64,000 bases of DNA from Promicromonospora panici (GTDB lineage Bacteria > Actinomycetota > Actinomycetes > Actinomycetales > Cellulomonadaceae), in the NCBI RefSeq assembly GCF_900608595.1, contig NZ_UWYY01000014.1, forward strand, positions 1 through 64,000. Direction: 5' to 3'. The translations under genes and the position numbers were made by a program. The notes under the pieces are model-generated. The model did not search any database and was not told where the DNA came from. It saw only the letters and a list, made by a program, of their open reading frames with translations. Of this stretch, positions 33,143 through 42,400 are shown piece after piece (within the stretch, counting starts at the first letter, position 1; every line of letters begins with the position of its first letter).

Positions 33143-33967
33143 ATGGAACCTGCGACGGAGGGGACAGCCCGGCCGACCGTCGTCTTCGACGTTCTCGGCA
33201 CGCTGGTCGATCAGACCGGGAGCCTGGAGCGGCACGTGACGGCGATGGCCGGGATCGACAGCGGTGCCGCGGCGGAGGTGGCCCGCCGATGGCTGGGGCA
33301 CGTCGCCGAGCAGGAACGCGCGATCGTCGAGGGCCGCCGTGCGTTCGCGCCCAGCCATGAGCTGGACCTCGAAGCCCTGACCTGGCTGGTTGGTGAGCGC
33401 TTCTTGCTGCCCGACGCCGCCGGCCGCCTCGCGGACGCATCGGAGTGGCTGCAGCCCTGGCCGGACACCGTCGCCGGCCTCGACCTGCTCACCGCCGACG
33501 TCGCGGTGCTCGGCCTCTCGAACGCGAGCCGCCGGGTGCTGGCCGGGCTGAGCGCCAACGCCGGGCTGCGGTGGCACCAGGTGCTCTCCGCCGAGGACGC
33601 GGAGATCTACAAGCCGCACCCCGCCATCTATGAGCTGGCGTTGAACAGCGTGCCCAGCGGTTCGGGGACGCCGTACCTGGTCGCTGCGCACGCCTGGGAC
33701 CTGCGTGCGGCCGCAGCCGCGGGCATGCGCACGGCATACGTGCCGCGGTCCGACGGCGACCCGCCAGGCCCGGGCGACACGTTCGACCTGCACGCGACGA
33801 GCCTCCTGGACCTGCACGCCCAGCTGCTCGACCTGATGGATCAGACCCCGGACAACACGTCCCGGGACGAGGGGGCGGAGCACCCGGCGTACGAGGACGC
33901 GATCCCCGGCGAGTATCCCGAGGACAACCCCGACAAGGAGGGCGAGGAGCGGTTCGACGCGGGCTGA
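33143..33967 (+). CDS. HAD-superfamily hydrolase, haloacid dehalogenase type II-like
   Basis: A 274-residue protein. The nucleophile motif is degenerate: VVFDVLGTLVDQ retains one Asp where type II dehalogenases have FDxxGTL. Later motifs are LGLSNASRR (Ser/Thr motif), AEIYKPHPAIYELAL with the conserved Lys, and VAAHAWDLRAAAAAGMRTAYV. The C-terminal 45 residues form an extra acidic tail (YPEDNPDKEGEERFDAG) not found in the core family. The substrate is unknown. ATG 33143 is the family start. Confidence 0.9.
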   Translation: MEPATEGTARPTVVFDVLGTLVDQTGSLERHVTAMAGIDSGAAAEVARRWLGHVAEQERAIVEGRRAFAPSHELDLEALTWLVGERFLLPDAAGRLADASEWLQPWPDTVAGLDLLTADVAVLGLSNASRRVLAGLSANAGLRWHQVLSAEDAEIYKPHPAIYELALNSVPSGSGTPYLVAAHAWDLRAAAAAGMRTAYVPRSDGDPPGPGDTFDLHATSLLDLHAQLLDLMDQTPDNTSRDEGAEHPAYEDAIPGEYPEDNPDKEGEERFDAG

Positions 33968-34009
33968 GGCCCGACGATCCCTCGGCCGAGGACGAAGGGG
34001 AAAGCCTCG

Positions 34010-34400
34010 CCGCTGGCCGCGGTGCTCGACGCCTCGACCACGTCGGCTCGCAGGTCGCCGAGCTCGTGGAGCATTCCCACGTCGCCCGACGGCGGGCCGT
34101 GATCGACGCCAGCGCCGAGCTCCAGGAACGGGAACAAACCAAGTCCCCCGCGGTCGCCGCCGCGGTCGACGAGACCCTGCGGGAGCGCGGGACCCTGCGG
34201 GAGCGCGGGACCGAGCCTCGGACCGCCACACTCGTGGCCAAGGTCGCCGCCGTGGCCTTCGGCCTGGCCTTCCATCGCTGGAGCGAGGCGGACAGCGCGA
34301 GCTTCACCGACGGCTGCACGGCCTCTTCGACACGCTGCGGACGTCGTTGGCGGACGCCGCCGGGACGCAACCGAACCGGCCTGCCCCCTAGCGCCTGGAG
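34010..34400 (+). pseudogene. 3' remnant of a TetR-family regulator gene
   Basis: The frame around 34090-34330 encodes ASAELQEREQTKSPAVAAAVDE, LRERGTEPRTATLVAKVAAV and AFGLAFHRWSEADSA, which reads like the ligand-binding helices of a TetR protein. No helix-turn-helix is found upstream. The segment contains an 18-bp duplication and loses the frame after ASFTDGCTA. It is a broken leftover in a gene-poor stretch (33968-34608). Confidence 0.6.
34174..34209. repeat. 18-bp tandem duplication in the TetR remnant
   Basis: accctgcgggagcgcggg is present twice in direct succession, adding six codons (LRERGT repeated) to the remnant frame. Confidence 0.93.
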
Positions 34401-34608
34401 AAGGTCGACGTGGGTTTTTGAACTCTGCGGATCGTCGAAGGAGCGACCTCAGGCATCACGCCAGGTGAAGCCTCACCAAGTCCTGGCGCGGGCCCTCAGA
34501 AACGCCTCGAGGGTGCCTTGAAGAGTTATCCACAGATTTGAACTAGGCCATGCAGGGCGTACGAATGTTCGAGACAATGGAGGCAGCGAACAACCATGAT
34601 CTAGGTGG

Positions 34609-36408
34609 ATGACCGGGCGGGGGTGGGAACGAGTGGAGTCGACGAACGACACGCCTGGTGGCCTGCCCCCTGCCCGGTCTGTGGAGGAGGCGTTGGCGCG
34701 GATCGAGGCCGCGATCGGTGACCTGGCCGGCCTGACCGGTGCGGAGGTGTTGGACGGGTGGGGTGCGCCGAGCATCGGTCGCCTGGTCGAGGCGCACACC
34801 CGCATCCGCCGGTTGACGGGCCGCCTGGACGGGGTGCGGTACACGTTGTTGCCGCGGATCGAGGACGAGGGTTCCTGGCGTTCGGGTGGCATGGCCCGCA
34901 CGTTCAAGACCTGGCTACGGCAGCGTGAGGGTGTGTCGGCGTCCACGGCGGACAAGGACCTGAGAATGGCGCACCGCCTGGACACCGCACTCCCGGTCAC
35001 GCGCGAGCGCCTGGTGTCCGGCGTGCTGGGCGCGGACCACGCGAGGGTGATGGCCGAGGTCGCGCCCACGAGCGAGACTCGCACGGACGCGCTGGGGTGG
35101 TTGATCGATACCCGTACTGGGGAGACGACGACGCCGGAACGGTTCGTGCAGACGGTGCCGGTGGACTTCCCCGACCCCGCCGACGACCCGGACGGGACCC
35201 GGACGCGCGAGCTGATCACGGGGGTGCTGGAGGGTGCGGTCGCGGACGGGACCCTGGCCACCGGAGAAGGCGTGGTACTACGCGAGGCCCGGTTGTTGGA
35301 CGCGGACCGGTTCCGGAGGGTGGCTAAGGCGTTCGCGTCGGTGACCGACCCGGATACCGACGATCGTGAGGACGACAAGGCCGCTCAGGGCGAGTTCCTG
35401 GATCTGGCCAAGACGTTCGGCGGCTACCACGTGGCAGGGTTCCTGACCGACGAGCACGGCCTGCTGGTGCAGACCGCGATCACCGCCGTCATGGGCGCAC
35501 CCGCCGCGGACGACACCAGGGCGACCTCCCAGCGCAGGGCGCAGGGCCTGGCCGACGTCGCCCGGGTGGTGCTGGACACCAACCAGGCCTCTCCGGGGGC
35601 CGCGGTCGCGCCGCACCTGAACGTGACCGTGTCCTGGAACGAGCTGGTCACCCAGGTCACCCGGACACGGGACGGCCTGTGCCTGACCTGCGGGCAGGCC
35701 ACGCCCGCACGCGGCACCCGCGGAGGCACCGCGGGCCTGGCGGGCGCGACCGGTGCAACCGGCACCGCAAGCGTGACGGGCACGGCGGCCGGCACCACGG
35801 GCATCGCTGACGGTGGCTCGGCGGGCGCACCGGGCTGGGATGCCGCCGGCTGGGGTGCGGTCGGCACCACGACGTTGTCCGGTCTGTTGTCCACGCCGGA
35901 TCCGGTGTTCACCGAGACCGGCGGCCGGGTCCCGCGGGCGTTGCTGCGCCGGTTGGCGTGTGACAGCAGGATCACCCGGGTCGTGTTCGGCCCCGACGGC
36001 GCCGTCCTGGACGTCGGACGCGCCCAACGCACCGTGACCGGACAGATGCGCCGCGCCGTCATCGCCCGAGACCAGCACTGCGTCTATCCCGGGTGTGATC
36101 AGCCGCCGTCACGCTGCGAGGTCCACCACGCCGTCCGGCACTGGGCCGACGGCGGAAACACCTCCGTGACCAACAGCGCGCTGTTGTGCTGGCATCACCA
36201 TGCCCTGGTCGACGCGCGTGAAATCAGCATGCACTGGACCGGCAAACCCACCGACGCCGGTGCTCCCGGAGCCCTGGTCGAGACCGGCTGGGAGTTCACT
36301 GACGCCCGCGGGCACCGCATCCGCCTACCCGACGCCATCGACACCTCACCCGCGGACCGACCACGGAGCCACCGGCCGCCGAGGCCGCCTGACCAAGAGG
36401 CCGCCTGA
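34609..36408 (+). CDS. DUF222 / HNH endonuclease-domain protein (13E12-like)
   Basis: A 599-residue protein typical of actinobacterial multi-copy families. The N-terminal DUF222 region spans about residues 25-330. A Gly/Thr/Ala-rich linker (GTRGGTAGLAGATGATGTAS) follows at about 365-410. The C-terminal HNH nuclease has RDQHCVYPGCDQPPSRCEVHHAVRHWADGG and LLCWHHHALV. Activity of the family is not established; some members are associated with mobile introns or repeats. The start could be ATG 34609 or the GTG at 34633. The end of the frame lies in a 16-bp repeat. Confidence 0.9.
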   Translation: MTGRGWERVESTNDTPGGLPPARSVEEALARIEAAIGDLAGLTGAEVLDGWGAPSIGRLVEAHTRIRRLTGRLDGVRYTLLPRIEDEGSWRSGGMARTFKTWLRQREGVSASTADKDLRMAHRLDTALPVTRERLVSGVLGADHARVMAEVAPTSETRTDALGWLIDTRTGETTTPERFVQTVPVDFPDPADDPDGTRTRELITGVLEGAVADGTLATGEGVVLREARLLDADRFRRVAKAFASVTDPDTDDREDDKAAQGEFLDLAKTFGGYHVAGFLTDEHGLLVQTAITAVMGAPAADDTRATSQRRAQGLADVARVVLDTNQASPGAAVAPHLNVTVSWNELVTQVTRTRDGLCLTCGQATPARGTRGGTAGLAGATGATGTASVTGTAAGTTGIADGGSAGAPGWDAAGWGAVGTTTLSGLLSTPDPVFTETGGRVPRALLRRLACDSRITRVVFGPDGAVLDVGRAQRTVTGQMRRAVIARDQHCVYPGCDQPPSRCEVHHAVRHWADGGNTSVTNSALLCWHHHALVDAREISMHWTGKPTDAGAPGALVETGWEFTDARGHRIRLPDAIDTSPADRPRSHRPPRPPDQEAA

Positions 36409-36428
36409 CCAAGAGGCCGCCTGACCAA
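36381..36428. repeat. 16-bp x 3 tandem repeat over the DUF222-HNH stop codon
   Basis: gaggccgcctgaccaa occurs three times (36381-36396, 36397-36412, 36413-36428). The unit is not a multiple of three. Each copy puts a TGA in a different frame, so a change in copy number alters the C-terminus and stop position. Confidence 0.93.
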
Positions 36429-36733
36429 GAGGCAGGCTGGCCGGAGCGGCTGGATCACCTGACCGGCAGAGCCCTGCCCGGCCGACCGAACCGGGCCGCC
36501 GGGCCAACCCCCGCAGAGGACTACGACGCATGCCCCCTCCGACTTGGCGGACCGGGTCGTGCCGGACCGCGCCGGCGTCGCCGCGAGATGGGCCTGATCC
36601 TGGGTCACGGGCACGCCGGTGCACGCCGCCCCTCGGTGCCGTCCTCGGCTCCACGTCAGACGTACCCGGCGAGCGACTCGGGTCGTCTGCGGTGCAACCT
36701 GGGAAGGGTGTCCGCGACCAGAAGGGTGAACCG
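36429..36733. other. 305-bp intergenic region with no gene seen
   Basis: Between the DUF222-HNH repeat and the quinone-oxidoreductase gene I see no convincing coding frame, RNA gene or clear hairpin. It presumably holds the promoter of the downstream gene. The end has GAAGGG just before the next ATG. Confidence 0.5.
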
Positions 36734-37783
36734 ATGAGTGTGCCGACGACGATGCGCGCCGCACGAATTACCGGGCACGGCGGTCCGGAGATGCTCGAGC
36801 TGGCGGAGGTGCCCGTGCCCTCTCCGCAACCAGGAGAGGCGCTCGTGCAGGTCAGCGCGGTTGCGCTGAACAACACCGACCTGTGGACCCGAGAGGGCGC
36901 GTACGGCCGGCCGGAGGATCCCGACGCGCTGTCGGGCTGGCGCGGCACTGTCGACTTCCCGCGCGTCCAGGGCGCGGACGTCGCCGGCCGGATCGTCGCG
37001 GCCGGCTCCGCCGCGGACGCGGGTCTCGTGGGTCGCCGGGTGGTCGTCGACCCGGCGATCTACGACGCCGAAGGTCCCGACGCGAACCCGGTGGGCCTGA
37101 TGGGCAGTGAACGCGACGGCGGGTACGCCGAGTACGTGACGGCGCCCACCGAGCGTGTGCACGACGTGACGGGGTCGCCGCTCACGGACGACCAGCTCGC
37201 AAGCCTGCCGACCGCCTACGGCACGGCGCTGGGGATGATCGAACGCGGCCGGCTGCGGCAGGACGAGACCGTCCTGGTCTCCGGAGCGTCCGGGGGTGTC
37301 GGCCTGGCACTGGTACAGATCGCCCGGGCGCGTGGGGCACGGGTGGTCGCCATCAGCAGCGGGTCCAAGGTCGACGCGGTGCGCGAGGCGGGCGCGCACG
37401 ACGTCGTCGACCGCGCGCAGGACGTCGTGGGACAGGTTCGTGCCGCCGTGCCGGAGGGTGTCGACGTCGGGCTCGACGTCGTCGCGGGGAAGCTCGTGGG
37501 CGAGGGCTTGCCGCTGCTGCGCGAAGGTGGCCGGTGGGTGATCGCCGGCGCGCTCGGCGGATACGACGTGAGCTTCGACGTGCGGCGCCTCTACCTGCAC
37601 AACGCGCAGGTGATCGGTTCGGCGATGCACACGCCCACCCATTTCGGGCTGCTCATGGACCTGGCGCGGCGGGGCGAGATCCGGCCGGTCATCGCCGCGA
37701 CGTTCCCGCTGGACCAGGCCGCTCGCGCACAGGAGGAGCTCGCGCGCCGGCGGCACGTGGGCAAGATCGTCCTGCACCCCTGA
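36734..37783 (+). CDS. NADPH:quinone oxidoreductase-like MDR dehydrogenase
   Basis: A 349-residue medium-chain dehydrogenase/reductase. GroES-like N-terminus: MRAARITGHGGPEMLELAEVP, VALNNTDLWTREGAYG and QGADVAGRIVAAG. The Rossmann motif is VLVSGASGGVGLALVQIARARGA. It lacks the Cys ligands of zinc-dependent alcohol dehydrogenases, so it is of the QOR type. The physiological substrate is unknown. It is followed, in the opposite orientation, by a WYL regulator. Confidence 0.93.
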   Translation: MSVPTTMRAARITGHGGPEMLELAEVPVPSPQPGEALVQVSAVALNNTDLWTREGAYGRPEDPDALSGWRGTVDFPRVQGADVAGRIVAAGSAADAGLVGRRVVVDPAIYDAEGPDANPVGLMGSERDGGYAEYVTAPTERVHDVTGSPLTDDQLASLPTAYGTALGMIERGRLRQDETVLVSGASGGVGLALVQIARARGARVVAISSGSKVDAVREAGAHDVVDRAQDVVGQVRAAVPEGVDVGLDVVAGKLVGEGLPLLREGGRWVIAGALGGYDVSFDVRRLYLHNAQVIGSAMHTPTHFGLLMDLARRGEIRPVIAATFPLDQAARAQEELARRRHVGKIVLHP

Positions 37784-37814
37784 CCGGGTCGGGACCTCCT
37801 CAGGACGGCCCTCC

Positions 37815-38804
37815 TCAAGCCGGGTCCTCCTCAGCCGGGTCCGCGTAGTGAGCGACCAGCGCGGCGGCCCGACGGCGCAGGGCGTCGCGCAGCGACTGCG
37901 GAACCAGAACCTCCGCATCCGTGCCGAGCTGCCAGAGCGCCCACTCGGCATGGCGGGCGTCCTGGAAGGTCACCTCGAGCTGGAGGTCGCCGTCGCCGTC
38001 GGGTGCTTCGGAAAGGACGGCCACCGCGGTGCCCACCAGCTCCTCCCGGCGGCCCGGAGCCAGCCGGACCCGCACGGTGACCTGGTCTCCGCCGGTCCGG
38101 AACCGTGTGCTGCGTTCCTGCCAGACCTGATCCAGGTCGACGCGGTCCGGCCGCTGCGCGGGTTCGGCGAGCTCCTCGGCGGCCAGGATCCGGGACAGCC
38201 GGTAGGTCCGGTCCGCGCCGGACGTCGTGGCCAGCAGGTAGCCCTTGTCACGCACGGTGACCAGGCCTATCGGGTCCACCGTGCGCCATCTCGGAGGCTG
38301 GTCTATCGCCGAGTAGTAAATCCGCAGCCTGTGCCCAGCGAGCACCGCGCTGCGGACCGCGACCAGTGCAGCGCCTGGCACCTCGTCGGAGGTCAGCCTG
38401 CGAGAGAGCAGGTCGGCCTCCGGGTCGACGAGAAAGCGCTGGGCCGCGTCGCTCACGGTGGCCCGGTGGCCCTCGGGCATGGCGTCGACCACCTTGCGCA
38501 TGGCGGCAGCGAGCGCCGAGCCGAGGCCGAACACCTGCTCGCCGCGCGCCGACGCGGCGGTCAGGAGGGCGAGGGCCTCGTCGTGGTTCAGCCCGGTGAG
38601 CTCGGTCCGGAAGCCCGGCAGCAGTGCGAACCCGCCGTGGCGGCCCCGTTCGGCGTAGACCGGGACGCCGGCGGCGGACAGCGCCTCTATGTCGCGCAGC
38701 ACCGTGCGGGTGGACACCTCCAGCTCGCGAGCCAGCGTGGCCGCGGACAGCCGGCCGCGCTGCCGGAGCAGCAGCACCAGCGATACCAGCCGATCCGCGC
38801 GCAC
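37815..38804 (-). CDS. HTH-11/WYL-domain (DeoR-like) regulator
   Basis: A 329-residue regulator. The N-terminal winged helix is LARELEVSTRTVLRDIEALSAAGVPVYAERGRHGGFALLPG, and the WYL domain is centred at residues about 150-230 with YYSAIDQPPRWRTVDPIGLVTVRDKGYLLA. The C-terminal WCX-like region closes the protein. GTG at 38804 is the likely start. It is divergent from a RidA-type gene, 129 bp away, which it may control, as WYL proteins often act on adjacent genes. Confidence 0.93.
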   Translation of the reverse strand: MRADRLVSLVLLLRQRGRLSAATLARELEVSTRTVLRDIEALSAAGVPVYAERGRHGGFALLPGFRTELTGLNHDEALALLTAASARGEQVFGLGSALAAAMRKVVDAMPEGHRATVSDAAQRFLVDPEADLLSRRLTSDEVPGAALVAVRSAVLAGHRLRIYYSAIDQPPRWRTVDPIGLVTVRDKGYLLATTSGADRTYRLSRILAAEELAEPAQRPDRVDLDQVWQERSTRFRTGGDQVTVRVRLAPGRREELVGTAVAVLSEAPDGDGDLQLEVTFQDARHAEWALWQLGTDAEVLVPQSLRDALRRRAAALVAHYADPAEEDPA

Positions 38805-38933
38805 CCCAACATGCTACGAGATACCTGACACAGGGTGTCGTGATTGGTGGACAGACTCGTGCATGCGACGTCCCGGATGGCAGCCACAGCGCCGACGGAC
38901 GCGCGTGGTTCCCCTGAGTCGAACGGAGAAGCG

Positions 38934-39329
38934 ATGGAACGCACGGCAGTCAACCCGGTGGCCTGGTCGGTGGAGCTGGGATTCAACCAGGGCGAGATCG
39001 TCTCCGGGACCACCCGGACCCTGTACTGCTCGGGGCAGACCGCGATGAGCGCGGACGGCAAGCCCCTGCACGACGGCGACATGGCGGCGCAGCTCGCCCT
39101 GAGCCTCGACAACCTGGAGGACGTGCTGGGCGCGGCCGGCATGTCGCTGCCGGACCTGGTCCGGCTCAACGTCTACACCACCGACGTCGATCTGCTCCTC
39201 CAGCACTACGGAGTGCTGGCGTCGCGGCTGGGCGCGGCGCGGGTGGCGCCGGCCACCACGATGCTCGGCGTGGTGCGGCTGGCGATTCCGGGCCAGCTCG
39301 TCGAGCTCGAGGGGACCGCCGTGGCGTGA
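38934..39329 (+). CDS. RidA-family protein
   Basis: A 131-residue YjgF/RidA-type protein: TLYCSGQTAMSADGKPLHDGDMAAQ, ALSLDNLEDVLGAAGMSLPDLVRLNVYTTDVD and VRLAIPGQLVELEGTAVA. ACGGAG lies just upstream of the ATG at 38934. It is the second RidA-type gene of the window, again divergent from a local regulator. Confidence 0.93.
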   Translation: MERTAVNPVAWSVELGFNQGEIVSGTTRTLYCSGQTAMSADGKPLHDGDMAAQLALSLDNLEDVLGAAGMSLPDLVRLNVYTTDVDLLLQHYGVLASRLGAARVAPATTMLGVVRLAIPGQLVELEGTAVA

Positions 39330-39338
39330 CCGGGGCCC

Positions 39339-39392
39339 GATCGAGAGCTCTGCCCACAGCCGCTGGTGCGGCCGTGGGCAGGGCTCTCGATC
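39339..39392. terminator. Long bidirectional terminator hairpin
   Basis: A 19-bp stem (39339-39357 with 39374-39392, one G-T pair) continues through GCCGC-tggt-GCGGC at the tip. It lies between the convergent RidA and surface-protein genes. This is the strongest simple hairpin in the window. Confidence 0.85.
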
Positions 39393-39428
39393 TCAGGACG
39401 AACTGCGGTTCTACCTCGGCTGCGGACG

Positions 39429-42400
39429 TCAGCCGACGTCGCGGCCGTGACGGCGCGCGATGACGATCGCGAGCGCGCCGAGCAGGATCAGGAGTGCACC
39501 TCCCCCGGCGAGCCAGCCGATGTCGGCGCCCGTCGTCGCAAGGGGCGGCTGCGGTCCGCTCGGCGTGCCCGGGTCCCCGGGGTTGCCCGGCGTGCCGGTG
39601 TCCACGGGCTTGGTGACGTCTGCCGACGTCACCGGAGCACAGTCCGTGTCGGTCTGCGTACCGCCGGTCTCGTCGGTCAGGGTCGCGGCGTTGTTCAGGC
39701 CCTGCTCGATGAGGTTCGACCCCGCGGGCACGGTGCAGGCCGGCGAACCGGTCCCGTCCGCGCCTACGTCGTCGAAGCTCGGCGGCACGTCCGCCAGCAC
39801 GGTGACCCGGTAGACGTGCGGGGTGTACCCCTTGTCGTCCAGGCCTGCGAGCGCTACGTCGGTGGCGATCCGCTGGTCGGAGTCACCGTCGAAACCCTTG
39901 TTGAGGGTCACGCCCTCGGGGCCGGTGACGGCGACCGACTCGGCGGTGATGACCGGGGCGAAGAGCAGCTCGTCGTCCAGGTCGTAGGTGGTGGCCTCGG
40001 TGCCGGCGTTGCCGACGGTCAGGTCGTAGACCACCTTCCAGGTGCCCTTGCCCACGGACTTGGCAGAGACCAGGGACTTGTCCAGGGTCGGCCTGCCCGG
40101 GCGCACGCACTCGCTGTCGGAGTCCGTGATCCCGTTCCAGGACACGCCGGCGACGTTGTTCAGCGCCCCGTCGGCGGTTCCACCGACGCCGGTGCACGTG
40201 TCGGTGTCCGGGAACACTATGCCGCTCAGGTCCGCCTCGTACCGGACGGTCACCGTGTAGGTGTGCACCACGGCTGCCGCATCGGCGCCGGCGATCGGCT
40301 GGTCCTCCACGATCAGGACGTCGTCCACGCCGTCGAAGCCGGGGTTGATCCCGACCGGTTCCGGCGCGTCGGTGCTCACGTCCTGGATGCCGACCACGGT
40401 GATGCCCTCGCCGGGTGCGAGGGTGTCGTCCAGGTCGTAGGTCCCGGCGCCGGGACCGCTGTTGGTGACCGCGATCTCGTAGACCACGTCGTAGACGCCG
40501 TCCTCGCCGTCGACCGGTGTCACGGCGCCCGAGAGGGTCTTGGTGACGTCGATCAGCGGTAGGTCGGCGCATGCGGCGTCGTCCCGGACCTCACCGTTGT
40601 GCGTGAGCTGGGTCGAGTTGGCCAGGCCGCCGCTGTCCCCCGAGCCGGGCTCCGGGCAGGCCAGGGTGTCCGACGTGGCCTCCGACCCGTCGAGGGAGAC
40701 CACCACCTCGGCCTGGTAGGTGTGCTCGCCGCCCGCGTCGAGCGTGACGCCGGTGGCGATCACGTTCTCCGCGGCGCCGAGGTCCGCGCCCTGACCGGTC
40801 CACCCCTCCGGGTCGGCGACCCCGCCCGGCGTCGTGACGACGTCGGCCGACTCGACGACTACGCCCTCGCCGTACCGGAGCTGGTCGGTGAGGTCGTAGT
40901 CACCCGCGGCCGCTCCCGTGTTGGTCGCCACCAGGTCGTAGGTGATCGTCCAGGTCCCGTCGCCGTTCGGCGTCGGGCCGTCGCTGATGGACTTGTCGAC
41001 GCCGATCAGCGGGAGGGTCGGGCAGACCTCGTCGGCGCCCACTATCCCGTTGTGGTCCAGGGTCGTGGAGTTCGCCAGACCCCCGTTCTCCCCGGTGCCC
41101 GGGGGCGGGCAGGTGAGCGCCGCCGGGTCGATCGTGGCCTCGTCCAGCTCGACCACCACCTCCACCTGGTAGGTGTGCGTGCCGCTCGCGGCCAGCTCGA
41201 CGCCGGAGGCGACGACGTTCTCCGCGTCCCCCTCGGCGCCGAGGCCGGTCCAGTCGGCGCTCGTCCCGACGCCGTCCGGAGCCGTGCTGACCTCGGCCGA
41301 GACGATGGTGATGCCGTCACCGAAGTGCAGGCGGTCGGTCACCTCGTACTCGCCGGCTGCGCCTCCGGTGTTCTCGGCGACGATGTCATACACGACCGTC
41401 CAGGTCCCGTCGCCGTTCGGCGTCGGGCCCGAGCTCACGGTCTTGTCGACAGTGATGTAGGCGATGGTCACGCAGGCCTCGGCGTCGTCGGTCAGGTCGT
41501 TGTGCTCGATGCCCGCCGCGTTCGACAGGCCGCCGGGCCCACCCTCGCCGAGCTCGGAGCACGGGGTGACGATCGGGCTACCCCCGGCGTCGCCAAAGAT
41601 CCCGATGACCACCTCGACCTGGTACGTGTGACTCTCCCCCGTGGGCAGGCTCACACCCGCGGCGATGAGGTTCTCCGGCGAGGTCCGATCGGCCCCCAGG
41701 CCGGTCCAGTCCGGTGACGCCGTGACGCCGTCGGGCGTCGTGATGACGCTGCCCGACTCGACGACGAGGTCGCCGTCCACCGTCATCGTGTCGGTGACGT
41801 CGTACTCGCCGTCCGCCGTGCCGGAGTTGGAGGCGACGATGTCGTAGGTGACCGTCCAGGTGCCGTCCCCGTTCGGGACGGGACCCGCGCTGACGGACTT
41901 GGCGATGTCGATCGAGGGGATCGGCGCGCACGCCTGGTCGTCCTCGGTCTCGCCGAGCGCGTCCGTCATCGACGAGGTGTTGTTGAACGCCGTGTCGGCG
42001 TCCGGCTCGTCGTCCGCGGAACCGCACTCGGTCGGGTCGTCGCCCGATCCAGCGCCCGGGATGTTCAGCGGCACGTCCGCGATCACCGTCAGCTCGTAGC
42101 GGTGCGCGGTGTAGCCGTCGTCGTCAGTGCCCGCCAGCGGGACGCCCGAGGCGATCAGGTCCTCCCCCTGGCCGTCCCACGCGGGGTCGGCCAGGGTGAC
42201 GCCGTCGGGCGACGCCGTCACCTCGGCCGAGACGATGTCTGCCTCGTCGGTGAAGTGCAGTGTGTCCGCCAGCGAGTAGGACGTCGACGCGGTCGACGTG
42301 TTGCTCACGTCGATCCCGTACACGACCTCCCACTGACCGTTGCCGATCGGGGTGGCCGAGACCAGCTCCTTGGTGTGCGTCGGGTCGCCCTCCACCTCGA

